Shown here: positions 28,595 to 39,800 of the stretch, in pieces | Layout: each line of letters opens with the position of its first letter | Position numbering within the stretch: the stretch's first letter is position 1 | Source of the DNA: Diplonema papillatum | Taxonomy: Eukaryota > Euglenozoa > Diplonemea > Diplonemida > Diplonemidae | Direction: 5' to 3' | DNA: 64,000 bases | Assembly: GCA_030068145.1 (NCBI GenBank) | Contig: JAPJBO010000098.1 | Coordinates: 186,001 to 250,000, forward strand | Translations under genes and position numbers: made by a program | Notes under the pieces: generated by a model | What the model was told of the DNA's origin: nothing | Seen by the model: only the letters and a program-made list of their open reading frames with translations | The model's database searches: none

Positions 28595-31500
28595 AGTGCT
28601 TACGCTCCGTTTTCGGCCTCAGAGAAGATACGTGTGGTCCACATGTGGGCGCTTAAGGTTCGAGGGAAAAAAGCCTTTCCCCTATGTGCCGCTGTGCCCG
28701 AATACACCCCGCTTTCTAATAACTATTCGGTTTGAAGCCGTAAGTAAGCCCTGCCCACAGTCCATCGATCGCAAACTGGGAACAGTCAGAGGTACTTTTA
28801 ACAAGAACATCCTCCTCTATCGGAAACAAGCATTTGCTTTTGTGTGACTGTTCAAAAATTTCCGCGCCTGCGGCGCAGGCTTAATTTGCATCTGTCTCTG
28901 CGGTGGGTGGTCGGGGCATAGCTAGTTCCCTGTCCCCAAAACGGTCGAGTGCCTGTCCAAGAGTCTGGACAAGAAATATTAATTCTGGGCCCCTCCAAAA
29001 AATAAAATAATTCGGCCATAAATTGCATGGCCACCGCAAATTAAAGGGCCATACATTGTCAGGGTGTACAAAGCCTTCAGGCCAAAAAACGTCCAGATGC
29101 GCAAAACACCCGTTTTTGGCCAAAATCACGTCTCTGTATTATGCACTGGTCAACAGGAAAAAAAAAAAAAAAAAATGAAGGCTAGCGCGAACAACTTCCG
29201 CCGGCAGAAAAACTCTGCGAAAAGCCAACTGCCTTGTTTTTGGGGGGAAACACAAAGAACGACGTTAATCGTCGATGGCCCAATGCAGGCATCGTGATGA
29301 TTTGGCATATCCAAAAAACGTGTGTGCCTTGGAAGGAAATGCTCGACGATGCTGCCAGACAAAGAACCGAAGGGATCCTAAGTGCTGTAGCCACCGACGT
29401 GGGTCTACCCCAACACACAAACACAACCGGTCAAAGTCCTGAGTGAGAAAGAAACACAAAAGCGTAAGCGAAGAACAATCCATTCGGAGTCGAATACGTC
29501 GAGTATTTTTCGGGAGTTTCGCGAAATCGTTGTCGCTTCCCAAGGGAACGGAAAAAAATCTACTACTCCAATCTACTTCTACTCTACGAGAAAATACATA
29601 AAAACGCGGACAACAGACCGGTACGGGCTACAAGGCAACCCCTGCTCAACTTGTAGAACGTGGGGGGCCCAAGATTACACTCCACGAAGGAATGTACTTG
29701 GTGTCGGTCACAAACAGTCCCGGATATGGCTAGCCATAACCCAGAACGAAAGCATGCACTAAATATAAGAGAACCCATTCATGAACGGTCACACGGAGAC
29801 CCTAAAACCCCGGTATTTCAAGCGAACTTTAACTCTAAAAAAAAGAAGGGAACAGTGTCTTAGGAGACTCAATGACTCAATGAAATAGTCCCGTAATTTC
29901 ATTACAATTCCTGGTACCCGTCCCCAAGAATTTGGCAAAAAAGTTGCTCGGTGCATTTCCCAGTACTTCCCAATGAAAAGAGACTCTAAAAATCCCGGAT
30001 TCTCAAGCGAACTTCAACTACGAAAAATGTGCCCAAAAGAAAAAAAGATTCGGAGTCGGTCCCTTCACCCCTCGCCTGACAACGACCTTTTTCGAGCCTT
30101 AGCTCCCCGAAGGTCCCCCTCACGGGTCTTTTCGGAGACCACTTGCGCAATATGCGCCGATGCCCAAAGCAAGGTTTCCTCTTTCTTTCGCTTTTCTTGG
30201 GCAAGCCGGCCCCCCCGTCTTGGGCCATAGCGCAGACGGATGCGAGGCGAGCGAGGCTCCGCGTTTTCCAACAACGGCCTACCTGCGTCAGCCACTATCC
30301 CCAGCCCTTCCATGGCTTCATTTCTTGCTTGCAAAGTCCGGATTTCCCCTTTTTGCCTTCTCTCACCCTTTTATCGTGTCTTGACAAAACGCAGTTTGTC
30401 GAACAAAAACTTGTAGAACGTGGGGGGCTCCACGAAGAAATGCTGTGATGAAATTGGTGTCGGTCACAAACAGTCCCGGACGTGGCTAGCCAAAACCCAT
30501 AACGAAAGTGCACAAAATATACAACCCGTAACCACATAGCCCTTTCTTGCTCTAAGAGAACCCATTCATGAACGGTCACACGGAGACCCTAAAACCCCAG
30601 AATTTCAAGCGAACTTTAACTCTAAAAAACGCGATCATACGGTCAAGAAGACAGACAGTCACCTACTGCGGCACCATACTAAGGAGGGCCTATCGTAAGT
30701 AAGGTATGTGGACGATGGCCGAAACCACCAATGACCAATAACCAACTACCCACCGATCCTCTTACCTCGGGTAACCACCGCTCTTACGACAGTCAGAGCA
30801 CAAAGGATATCTTCCCGTAACGACGAAGGTCACCCGGAGACTTTGAAACCCCGGAGGTTCAAGCGAACTTTCACTCTAAAAATGCGACCGATGGCAGCGT
30901 ACTATCCTCACTCCTCGTTGGAGGAAAGTAAACAGGGTCCGAAGGAAGCGCCGGGTACCTCCCCCAACAGCTTTAACGGTCCAAACGCACGAAAAAGAGA
31001 CCCCACTTTGACTTTTTGACATTTTTCATGTTTTTGGGTTCAGGGTCCTACCCATTTCATTTCTTTTTAGCCACATGCAATGTGTGAGGAAACTGAACCG
31101 CCCAAGTAGGACCTTCTGATCATGATCATTTGCCAAATTTGCCACCTGAAACCACGTCCAGGATTTGGGCTCAGGGTAGTGCGGTGTACGGTTTTCAGAT
31201 TTTCCTGCATAAGAATTAGAAGAAGGCCAAAGCTCCTATAAAGGAAGCCAAGGCTCAAACGGATCTCACAAACAATCTTGCGGGTTGCCCTTCAATGTAT
31301 TGTGCAGGCTAAAAACGACTGACGAGCACGCACACCGGTGAACATATTCAAGAGTCAAAGGTTGGCGCCGAAACTTCCTGGCTTTTCACGCCGTAGCAGA
31401 ACGACCACGCCCTACCCCATCTCAAACGCCCCCTAAACGCGTTAGGGGACTTCACAAGGTTTCACAACGGAGTGACACATCGCCCGAAACGAGCGGCACC

Positions 31501-31624
31501 CTCTCGCACTCTTCTCAACCCCCCTCCATACCCAAGCCTCTACGGTCAACCGGAGACTTTAAAATACCGACCTTCTAATCCACAAATAACGCTAAACGGG
31601 TATGTGGATAATTGTTGAACCAGA

Positions 31625-32082
31625 AAGTTGCAGGGAAGGCGGAAGGTGGGGGGGAGTGGAGGTCGTAGATGACAGCAGCGGCCGCCAAGCCGTGTAGAGG
31701 GGGGGGAAAGAAGCAATGCACCCCCTCCCGCGGTGGTACAAACGCAGTGAGTTCACGAACAAGTACGCCGCGAAGCTGAAGGAGCTGCTGGAGGAGGACC
31801 TTGGCGAGCCCGATCCAGAAGCACCACCAGCCCCCCACGCGCACCACTACCACCACCACGCCCGCAAAAAGCCCACGAGGCCCCGCACCAGCGCGCCTGC
31901 GCCAGGACTCGCTCGTGAAGCGGCGGCCCCGCGGTTTGAACCTGCCCGGGGCTCTCCCGCCAGAAGCGCAAGCCGAGCACCCGCACGGCGGCGTGCCGGC
32001 ACCAGCGGGGGCACCTGGTTCCGAGCTGAATCCCGTGGACAGGTCAACCCCGGCGACTGGAGAAAAAGCCGTCAGTAGTTAG
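31625..32082 (+). pseudogene. Truncated 5' duplicate of the following gene
   Basis: 31,625-32,060 matches 32,163-32,605: the leader, the ATG (31,716) and about 100 codons. A one-base difference around 31,868 shifts the frame after HHARK, and homology stops before the repeat region. It lies immediately upstream of the intact gene. Confidence 0.8.
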
Positions 32083-32253
32083 TTGAGGTATACATATATG
32101 TGGATAATGGTTGAAACCACACCAACGATCAAAAACTGTAACTCTAAAGTAAATTGCAGGGATTGCAGGGAAGGCGGAGGGTGGGGGGGAGTGGAGGTCG
32201 TAGATGACAGCAGCGGCCGCAGCCAAGCCGTGTAGAGGGGGGGGGAAGAAGCA

Positions 32254-33863
32254 ATGCACCCCCTCCCGCGGTGGCACAAACGCAGTGAGTTCACGAACAA
32301 GTACGCCGCGAAGCTGAAGGAGCTGCTGGAGGAGGACCTTGGCGAGCCCGCTCCAGAAGCACCACCAGCCCTCCACGCGCACCACTACCACCACCACGCC
32401 CGCAAAGCCCACGAGGCCCCGCACCAGCGCGCCTGCGCCAGGGACCCGCTCGTGAAGCGGCGGCCCCGCGGTTTGTACCTGCCCGGGGTTCTCCCGCCAG
32501 AAGCGCAAGCCGAGCACCCGCACGGCGGCGTGCCGGCACCAGCGGGGGCACCTGGTTCCGAGGCGAATCCCGTGGACAGGTCAACCCCGGCGACTCGCTC
32601 GGCTGGAGGGGGCCGTGGGGAGGACGACGACCGACTGCCGGGAGAGGAATGCAGGCACAACGGCTTGGCTGGGTTCAACACGCGCCAGGCGCACCGTGCA
32701 AGGGACGCCATCCTTGCGCACGGAGATGACGGCTGCGGGATGAACGAAGTCAGCACTTTGGGTCTACTGCCGGGGGAGGGATGCGGGCGAGACGGCGGGG
32801 CAGCGTTGAACACGCGCCAGAAACACGCGAGGATGGCCGCTCCTGCGCACGGAGATGACGGCTGCGGGATGGACGAAGTGCTGGATCCGCCGCCGGGGCA
32901 TGACGGCGTGGCTGCTGGGTTGAACACGCGGCAAGCACCCGGAGACGGCTGCGGGAAGAACGAAGTGTTCGGTCCACTGCCGGGGCATGCCGGCGTGGCT
33001 ACGGTGTTGAACACGCGGCAAGCACCCGGAGACGCCTGCGGGAAGAACGAAGTGTTCGGTCCACTGCCGGGGCAAGCCGGCGTGGCTACTGGGTTGAACA
33101 CGCGGCAAGCACCCGGAGACGGCTGCGGAAAGAACGAAGTGTTCGGTCCACTGCCGGGGCAAGCCGGCGTGGCAACTGGGTTGAACACAGCCCGAGCACC
33201 CGGAGACGCCTGCGGGAAGAACGAAAAAGCGCTGGATCCACTGCCGAAGGGGCGTGACGGCATGACCGAGTTGCACCCGGAGCGAGCACCCGCGAGGACG
33301 GCCACCCTCGCACGACCCGGCGGCGCCTGCGGGAAGAGCGAAGCGCTGGGTTCGCTGCGGGGGGGCTGGGGGAACGGCAAGGCTGGGATTAGCTCGGCGG
33401 CGGGTCTGACCGAGGGGATCGCATGGGGGGGAGGTGGAGAAGAAGGCGGCTGCGAATTGTACACCCGCCCGGGGGGGATGCTGCAGAGGGCGTGGGAGCG
33501 GGAAGATGTGGCCGGGGTCTCGTTCGCTGTGGGCCGGCTGGGGACCGCGGAAGTGCGGGAGGCGGGGCTGGCGAAGGCGGCGCGGGCCGCGGCGCAGAAG
33601 GAAGGGCTCGAGCAGGCCGCGCAGGGGAGGCGGCTGGCGCACCGCCGAATGCTTGACAACGCGTGGGCCGTCGCCGCGATGTGGGAGACCAAGCGGCAGG
33701 CCGACGGGCTCGTACGGCAGCGCAACAGGGCGTGGGTCGCGTTCTCGTGCGCGGCAAGGGACGGGCACGACGCGGCGCCGGAGGCCGCCGCCGCGGCGCC
33801 GAAGCACGCGGGCTGCCGCCCGCACTCGGCACCCGTCCCCTCCTTCATGCGGCTGAGCGACAG
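32254..33863 (+). CDS. 628-aa repeat protein, exon 1
   Basis: It opens at ATG 32,254 and ends GACAG|GTATAT. Reading past the donor gives a poly-Pro run from poly-C, clearly intronic. Strong GC bias at third positions runs to the donor. Confidence 0.72.
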
Positions 33864-36800
33864 GTATATAAAGCCCCCCCCCCCCCCCCCCCCCCCCCCT
33901 GCGACCCTTTTCCCTTTCCCCTATTTTATTTTACACTTTCTTCGACGAAGACTTGATGCTAGCATCAAACATGCATGCGAGGCAGTACTCTGCCTAAACA
34001 TTAAACTAAGTTTTTCCCCCCCCCCGGTTACTACTCTACGGCACCAGAAAGTTCAAAAATAATAGGCGCGATGTTTGTTTGTACGTGCCGGGGGAGGATT
34101 AGCCTGTTAGTGAGTGATAGTGAGTGAATATGATTGGTAGGCTAAACTTCTCCCAAACACGCTGCCAGCGTTCTCTTTCGTGTTTACAATTAATTGTTAT
34201 TACGAAAAAACCATGGTAAAGAAAGTAGAAGGAGAAAAAAGAAGTTGTCGACAACGAAAGAAAGAAAAGAACAGAAAATAAGACTCTGCATTCCGCGAAG
34301 AAGACTTGATGCTAGCATCAAACACATGAGAGGCAAGTAGCGCCTGAACACGAAACTAAGATTTTCCCCCCGGTAAAGTCCCCGGTGAACATCCCATCAA
34401 AGTAACAGCGTTGACTCAGGCCGATACGGGCTACATGGCAACCCCTGCTCAACATCGATCCTACAAGGAGCAGCCGGAGCCGCTTTACAACCTCTTAGCC
34501 TACCGCTTCAAGAGCTACATCCACCGGCAGCCGATGGAGGTGGAGGAGATAACGGGCGCAGACCTGCGTGCCCTGTTGATGAAAAAGAGTGCCAAAGGGG
34601 CGTGTGGAGTAGACGGGTGGAGAATGGCAGAGCTGAAGGCGTTGCCTGACCCGATGCTGGACGCCCTCGCGGTGCTGTTGAATCTGGTTGAGAGGACCGG
34701 CGAATGGCCACGGGCACTGCAAACAGCCCTGGTCACCATGACGCCGAAAGGTGACGACAACGACCCGGTGAAGATGAGACCGATCACGGTGACCTCCTGT
34801 GTTTACCGTCTCTGGGCCTGTCGACGGCTCAAAGACATAGTGGCCAACACGGATTCCGCCCTGGCCACCGCGGAGAAGACCCTCTGATGACGATGGCGAT
34901 GGAGATCGAGTATGCCCTGTTAAGCGGAGACCCGCTCTACGGGCTCTCCCTTGACTTCTCGAAGTGCTTCGACCGCGTGCCGCACGAGCTGACGATGCGC
35001 CTGATGCAGGAACTCGGGCTGCATGAACGAATTATGACGCCACTGCGGGGAATATACGGGGTGCTCGTAAGGCGTTTCAAACTGCCGCTGGGAGTCGGGG
35101 ACGAGTTCGAGGTGACGAACGGGATCCTCCAGGGCTGCCCGATCTCAGTCATCCTCATCAACGCGTTGCTCTCCATCCCAATGAAGGCGGTGAAGGCAGA
35201 AGCACCCGGATTGCTCACTGAATCGTACGCGGATGATGCGAATCTGATGACGAGGATCTCGGAAGCAGCCCTCCAGAAGGGAGTCGACGTAGTAGACGAG
35301 TTCTGCCGGCTCACCGGCATGGCGTTGAACATGGACAAGACGTTTGTGTTCACGACCGTCCGTGATTACGTGTCGCGACTTCAGCTCCGGAGCACGGGGA
35401 GGAAGTTTCCCCAGGCGACAGCGCTAAAATGCCTTGGGGCCAAACTGAGCACCTCACGGAAGGGGCGCGACCACAACGACACGGCCAGGCTCGAGACCGC
35501 CACCAGCACCGCCCACAACCTACGTCACGTCCCGATTCCGCAACCGAGCAGAGTGCTCTTAGTACAATCCGCGATCCTCCCAGCCGCGCTGGCGAGAGTA
35601 CCCTTCGCCCCAACGACCAAGGAATCCGTTGAGAAGCTGACGACCGGAGTCATGTCGGCGGTATGGGGGACGAAGAACCCGAAGCGAGCACCCGAGGCAG
35701 TTCTGGGAATCCTCGAGAAGGCGCATCTGACGGATCCGGCGACCCGGATGGCCTACAGCATAACGGGGCAATTCTACACCGCATGCCAGAGACTCCCGCA
35801 CCTCGTACCACAAGCAGCAAAGATACGGGAGATGTACGGGCCCCGCGTGACGGCGGCGCTGGGACCCGTAGGAATCGCTGTGAAGTACGGACTGGAGCCG
35901 TGCGGTCACGACTGGGCAGGCGGCCCCCTCGACGATGTAAAACGAAACGGTGAACCGTACTTGCCATTGGGCAAGTCCCCAGCAGAGCGGAACCACGATA
36001 TCCGCTCCGACCTGAAGACGCGGCTGCGGGCGAGACTCGTCGCGAGGCGCGGCAGTTATGCCGGCATCGCCGACGTCGACCTTGACGCCACCAACGCGCT
36101 GTGGAAATCGCGGGCCTGCCCACCCCAGACCGCGCGGCTCATCAGAGTGGCGATCGCCGGAGGCGTCAACACGGCGCAGCACACTTCGCGGATGCATCAG
36201 GGAGGTGACCCCGCATGTACGAGCTGCGGCAACGGGAGCGTCGAGGACGAGGCGCACATCTTCTGGCGGTGCGGTGCCTACACCCCGATCCGCGCGAAAG
36301 CAGAGTACGCGGCGATCGTAGCCGCGGAAAAGAGGGACTGGCCCAGGTGCCTCCTCGAGCACGGAATTGCTACGACGCGCACGAGAGATCTGGTCGGGCC
36401 GGTTCAATCCCTCATGGCGGAGATCCTGGCAGAACGTGCGAGGCACGTCAACCAAGAATGGAAGGACCGCAAAGCGAGAACTCCGTGGGAGCTTTGCGGG
36501 CAGAATCCGGTGCGAAGGTACGATTTCCCGTATCAGCGGATCGCCCCGGCTTGGGCGTGGTTACGGTACTGGGACGAACGGACCTTCCTCGCCCTCGTGG
36601 ACTGGCTCGCGGGACTTGAGTGGTCATCGACCGGCGACGTAGCATCGGTTGAGCTCGCTGTCGACTTCGAGTTGTATTCCGGCTTGGACGTACGGCTGCC
36701 CAAGAAGGAGGCGAAAACGCTTCGCGAGAAAGCGAACGGCATGCGATGCATGATCAGTGCCGTCATGAAGCTGGCGGCCCAGCAAGAGCTCGGCGGCTGC

Positions 36801-39800
36801 CTGCCCGGATCGATAAAGGCGGTGACCACGGCACTGTCCTTTATTGGACTGCCCAGCCTGCCGGGCCTGGAACCCAGACCCCGACACCGGATGCCCGCTA
36901 CAGGAGGAATCGTCCAGGAACAGTTGAAGGGGAACGGAGCCTACGACAATGGGCCCGTGTACAACGACGAACGACGCGCGAGGGCAGGCCGGTGGCCCGC
37001 CCCCCAGAGACCTGCCGCAAACCCGGACCCCGTCCATTTTCTGGGCGCGGTGGTCGACAAGAGGAACGCGACGAAGTGCGTCGCGCACTACAAGGGGAAG
37101 TGTGAGGTCTGCCGCCGCCTCGGAGACAAACAGGGGCCCACCGTGCAGGCGTGCTGTCGGCACCACCACGCCGCCGACGACGGGCTACCCATCGCGATCT
37201 GCGACCGACACCGAATGTCCAGGTGCGCGGTCTGCAACACGCCGAAGACGTGCTGTGCCGCAGGGCACCACGGGTGCCGCGAACACAACCGCGGCCCGTG
37301 CGAAGGGTGCCGCCAGCTGCCGACGCTCGCAGAGCGACGACCCGCCGCGTGCTGCGGCAAAGGGCACCACAGTGCCGACGAACCGAAGGCTACGAAGCCC
37401 GCCGCACCACCCAACACGAACACGCCGGCGCCCGCGGCCACGCCGCGCTCGCCTGCGGCTGAGCAACTGTCCGAGTCGCCCAGGAAGGGGCGGAAGCGTA
37501 TCCTGCAGGAGACCCCGCGACCGACCACCCACCGGGGGCCGAAGCGCCCGGCCAAGAAGGCAGCGACGCGGCAACGCACGCGAACGGCGCGGTGCCTCAC
37601 CAGCTCACCAACCTCCCCGCCTTCATCACCGTCATCATCACCGTCGCCCAAGACGTCATCAACGGGGAACATCATCCCCATACAAACAACCCTTCCGCGC
37701 ACGCCAACCGGCGAGCCCAAAGACGCGCCTCCCAGAAGGAGGCGGAAGCGACCCCTGCAGGAGTCCTCGAAGCTCGCATCCCCGACAGGGAAGCCACGAA
37801 GATCGAAGCGATCGCGGCAGGCCGTGAACAACTCTACGCTCGATCACGAAATGGAATGCCTAACTTCTTCCCCATCGTCGACCCGGAAACAGCCAAACCG
37901 GCCCGGAAAGTCCGCACCGCGAAAGCGAGCGGGAATTGAACTTGACTTGGAAATGGCTAGTTTGACCACATCCTCATCATCGTTGACTCTCCCGACGGAC
38001 GACGTCATAAAGTAACGCTAGCCCGTGTACAGTGCTCGCCTGCCTTGATGGCACTTGCACCTTAAAGAACTCAATGCTCAACATGCATGCACGTGGGGGG
38101 CCCAGGGCCACATTCATTGCGAATGTGTTCGTGGTGTCGGTCGCAGGAGTTCCTTTTTTTTTTTGGCTAGCCAAAGAGAGTAAAAGAGTGAAAGAGTACT
38201 TGCTGTGAGAATGCATGGGAAAGTCAGGTAATAATGGATTATTACCTGGTAATAATATCTAATAATGGGTAATAATTTCTAATAATCAGGTAATAATATC
38301 TAATAATTTCAGGAACCAGGTAATAACATCTAATAATTTCTAATAAAATCTATTAATTTGGGGCGGATTTCGGAAATCTAATAATAGGTAATAATCGTGA
38401 TTATCTGCCAACCGTGATTATTGTAGATTATTGTACATTCTTGTACATTATTGTAAATTATTGTAAATTATTGTACAGTACTGAGCCAATTCACCTACCC
38501 CCCCTGAAAGCGACTTGAGCTCGATTACACTCGATTACGCGTCGATTACACTCGATTACACTCGATTACGATCGATTACAATCGATCAGCTTTTGGTGAA
38601 TTGGGGGGGTACTGTAACAATTGATTAAACACACAGCACTCAGCCAATCCTGATTAGCCGATGCAACGTGTCTATTATCGAGCTTTCTTCTGGGGCTAAA
38701 GATGCTGATGGCACGATCATCGAATATCGAACAAAAAGAAGCATATTCGTCTGAAAAAAGGATGTATCCAGGCAGTGCAGCAGGGGACGAGGAAGTTCGG
38801 ACTGACTTGTGGAAGCAGGTTGTCGAGTGCATAGGGGCTCGGGTACCCGTTTTCCCGTATTAGCAACCTTTGCAATTTAGCGCAGCTAATACTCGAGCCT
38901 TTTGGCATTCCCTGCGGGGCAGTTCCAGGCGATAGGGCACCCTGTCCTCGAAGATGTCAAGTTTCTGTTTGTGGGTTCGATCTCCCTGGCGACAACAAGG
39001 CGGTTGAAGGCGGAGGCTAATCTCACCTTTAGGCACTGCAATGTCACGCATGCCATTGTCAGACGCCCTCGTGGGATTGACAAGGGGGTTCAGTGGACAC
39101 TCATCTGTTGGCTCCTCGTTACTGCCCACGTAGGTTCCGGGAGGTCTGCTTGGCTGCACGCGGCTTGTGGTGTTGCTTCGTTCTTGAACTTTTTCTTCGG
39201 CTTCATGCGGTTCATCGTCCCGGCCTGCCCCTGGTACACGACTCGTCTCGTCTCCGTAGCTCGTCTATCCTGCTTCACTTCGTGCTTCCATCGAGCCTAC
39301 TTGCGCTGTCACATTCCGATGGGTAGTGCGTCTGCGGGAGGAACCTGCCGTTATTGTGGCTGACACACCCTGTCCCTGCGGCCTTCATCGCTGTCTGCTC
39401 TCGTGCGGCCACTGTGGGGCATGATTCCGCCTCGGATCCTCGGTTGTGCTCCTTAGCTGGATCGCTAGCTCGATAAGAAGAGCTGGTGTGTGGGCACAAG
39501 CGAATGTGGTTGCGGTTGCGGGCCGGCCGGCGTGACTGCGAGCAGACAGGCTGCATGCGCGTGGGCCCAATCGCGCCATTCACGCGGTACTCCAAAGGCC
39601 TAATCGGGCCGGGCCGGCACATACAGATTGCGACCGGGGCCAGCGTCGCACCTCGGTCTCGTCCCTTACAGCCGGAGCACGTGGCTCTCCCCAAGCCTCT
39701 GGGAAGGTGGCGGAGCTGGGAAGACGCGAGAGAAAACCAAAGTAGCGGCGGCCGACCTCTGTCTGCAAGCACGTCTCTGGCAGGGCAGTCGGCACCAAAC

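Larger units (their letters stand above)
26600..32160. other. Intergenic repeat-rich region between the channel and the next gene
   Basis: No gene is supported. It contains a reverse family A piece (about 26,690-26,800), family F, two inverted 30-bp arrays, family D copy 2, family C plus 45-bp motifs (29,606-29,860; 30,410-30,640; 30,830-30,880; 31,540-31,600), an A-run at 29,159-29,175 and a copy of the 17.6-kb repeat (31,073-31,190). Confidence 0.55.
34456..38074 (+). mobile_element. LINE (non-LTR retrotransposon), 5'-truncated, with 10-bp target-site duplication
   Basis: The 3.6-kb insert is flanked by TGCTCAACAT at 34,446-34,455 and 38,075-38,084, inside a family C repeat whose uninterrupted paralogue is at 15,353-15,540. 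It encodes RT and C-terminal Cys/His motifs in two frames. The 3' end is not poly-A; it ends GCTCGCCTGCCTTGATGGCA... AAAGAACTCAA, a tail word also found at 18.3, 49.1 and 56.7 kb. No N-terminal domain or endonuclease was seen, consistent with 5' truncation. Confidence 0.85.

Noticed and set aside
32385..33848. 487-codon reverse-strand frame opposite the 628-aa gene
   Set aside because: It is a shadow of the repeat-coding GC-rich exon; the + frame has the start, donor and downstream exon in phase.
37088..37831. Reverse-strand frame inside the LINE
   Set aside because: It lies opposite the Cys/His-rich coding region, which is clearly the real frame (continuous with the RT).
38220..38620. Possible replication origin or centromere-like AT block
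   Set aside because: AT richness alone is not evidence; the block is explained as a minisatellite beside a decamer array.
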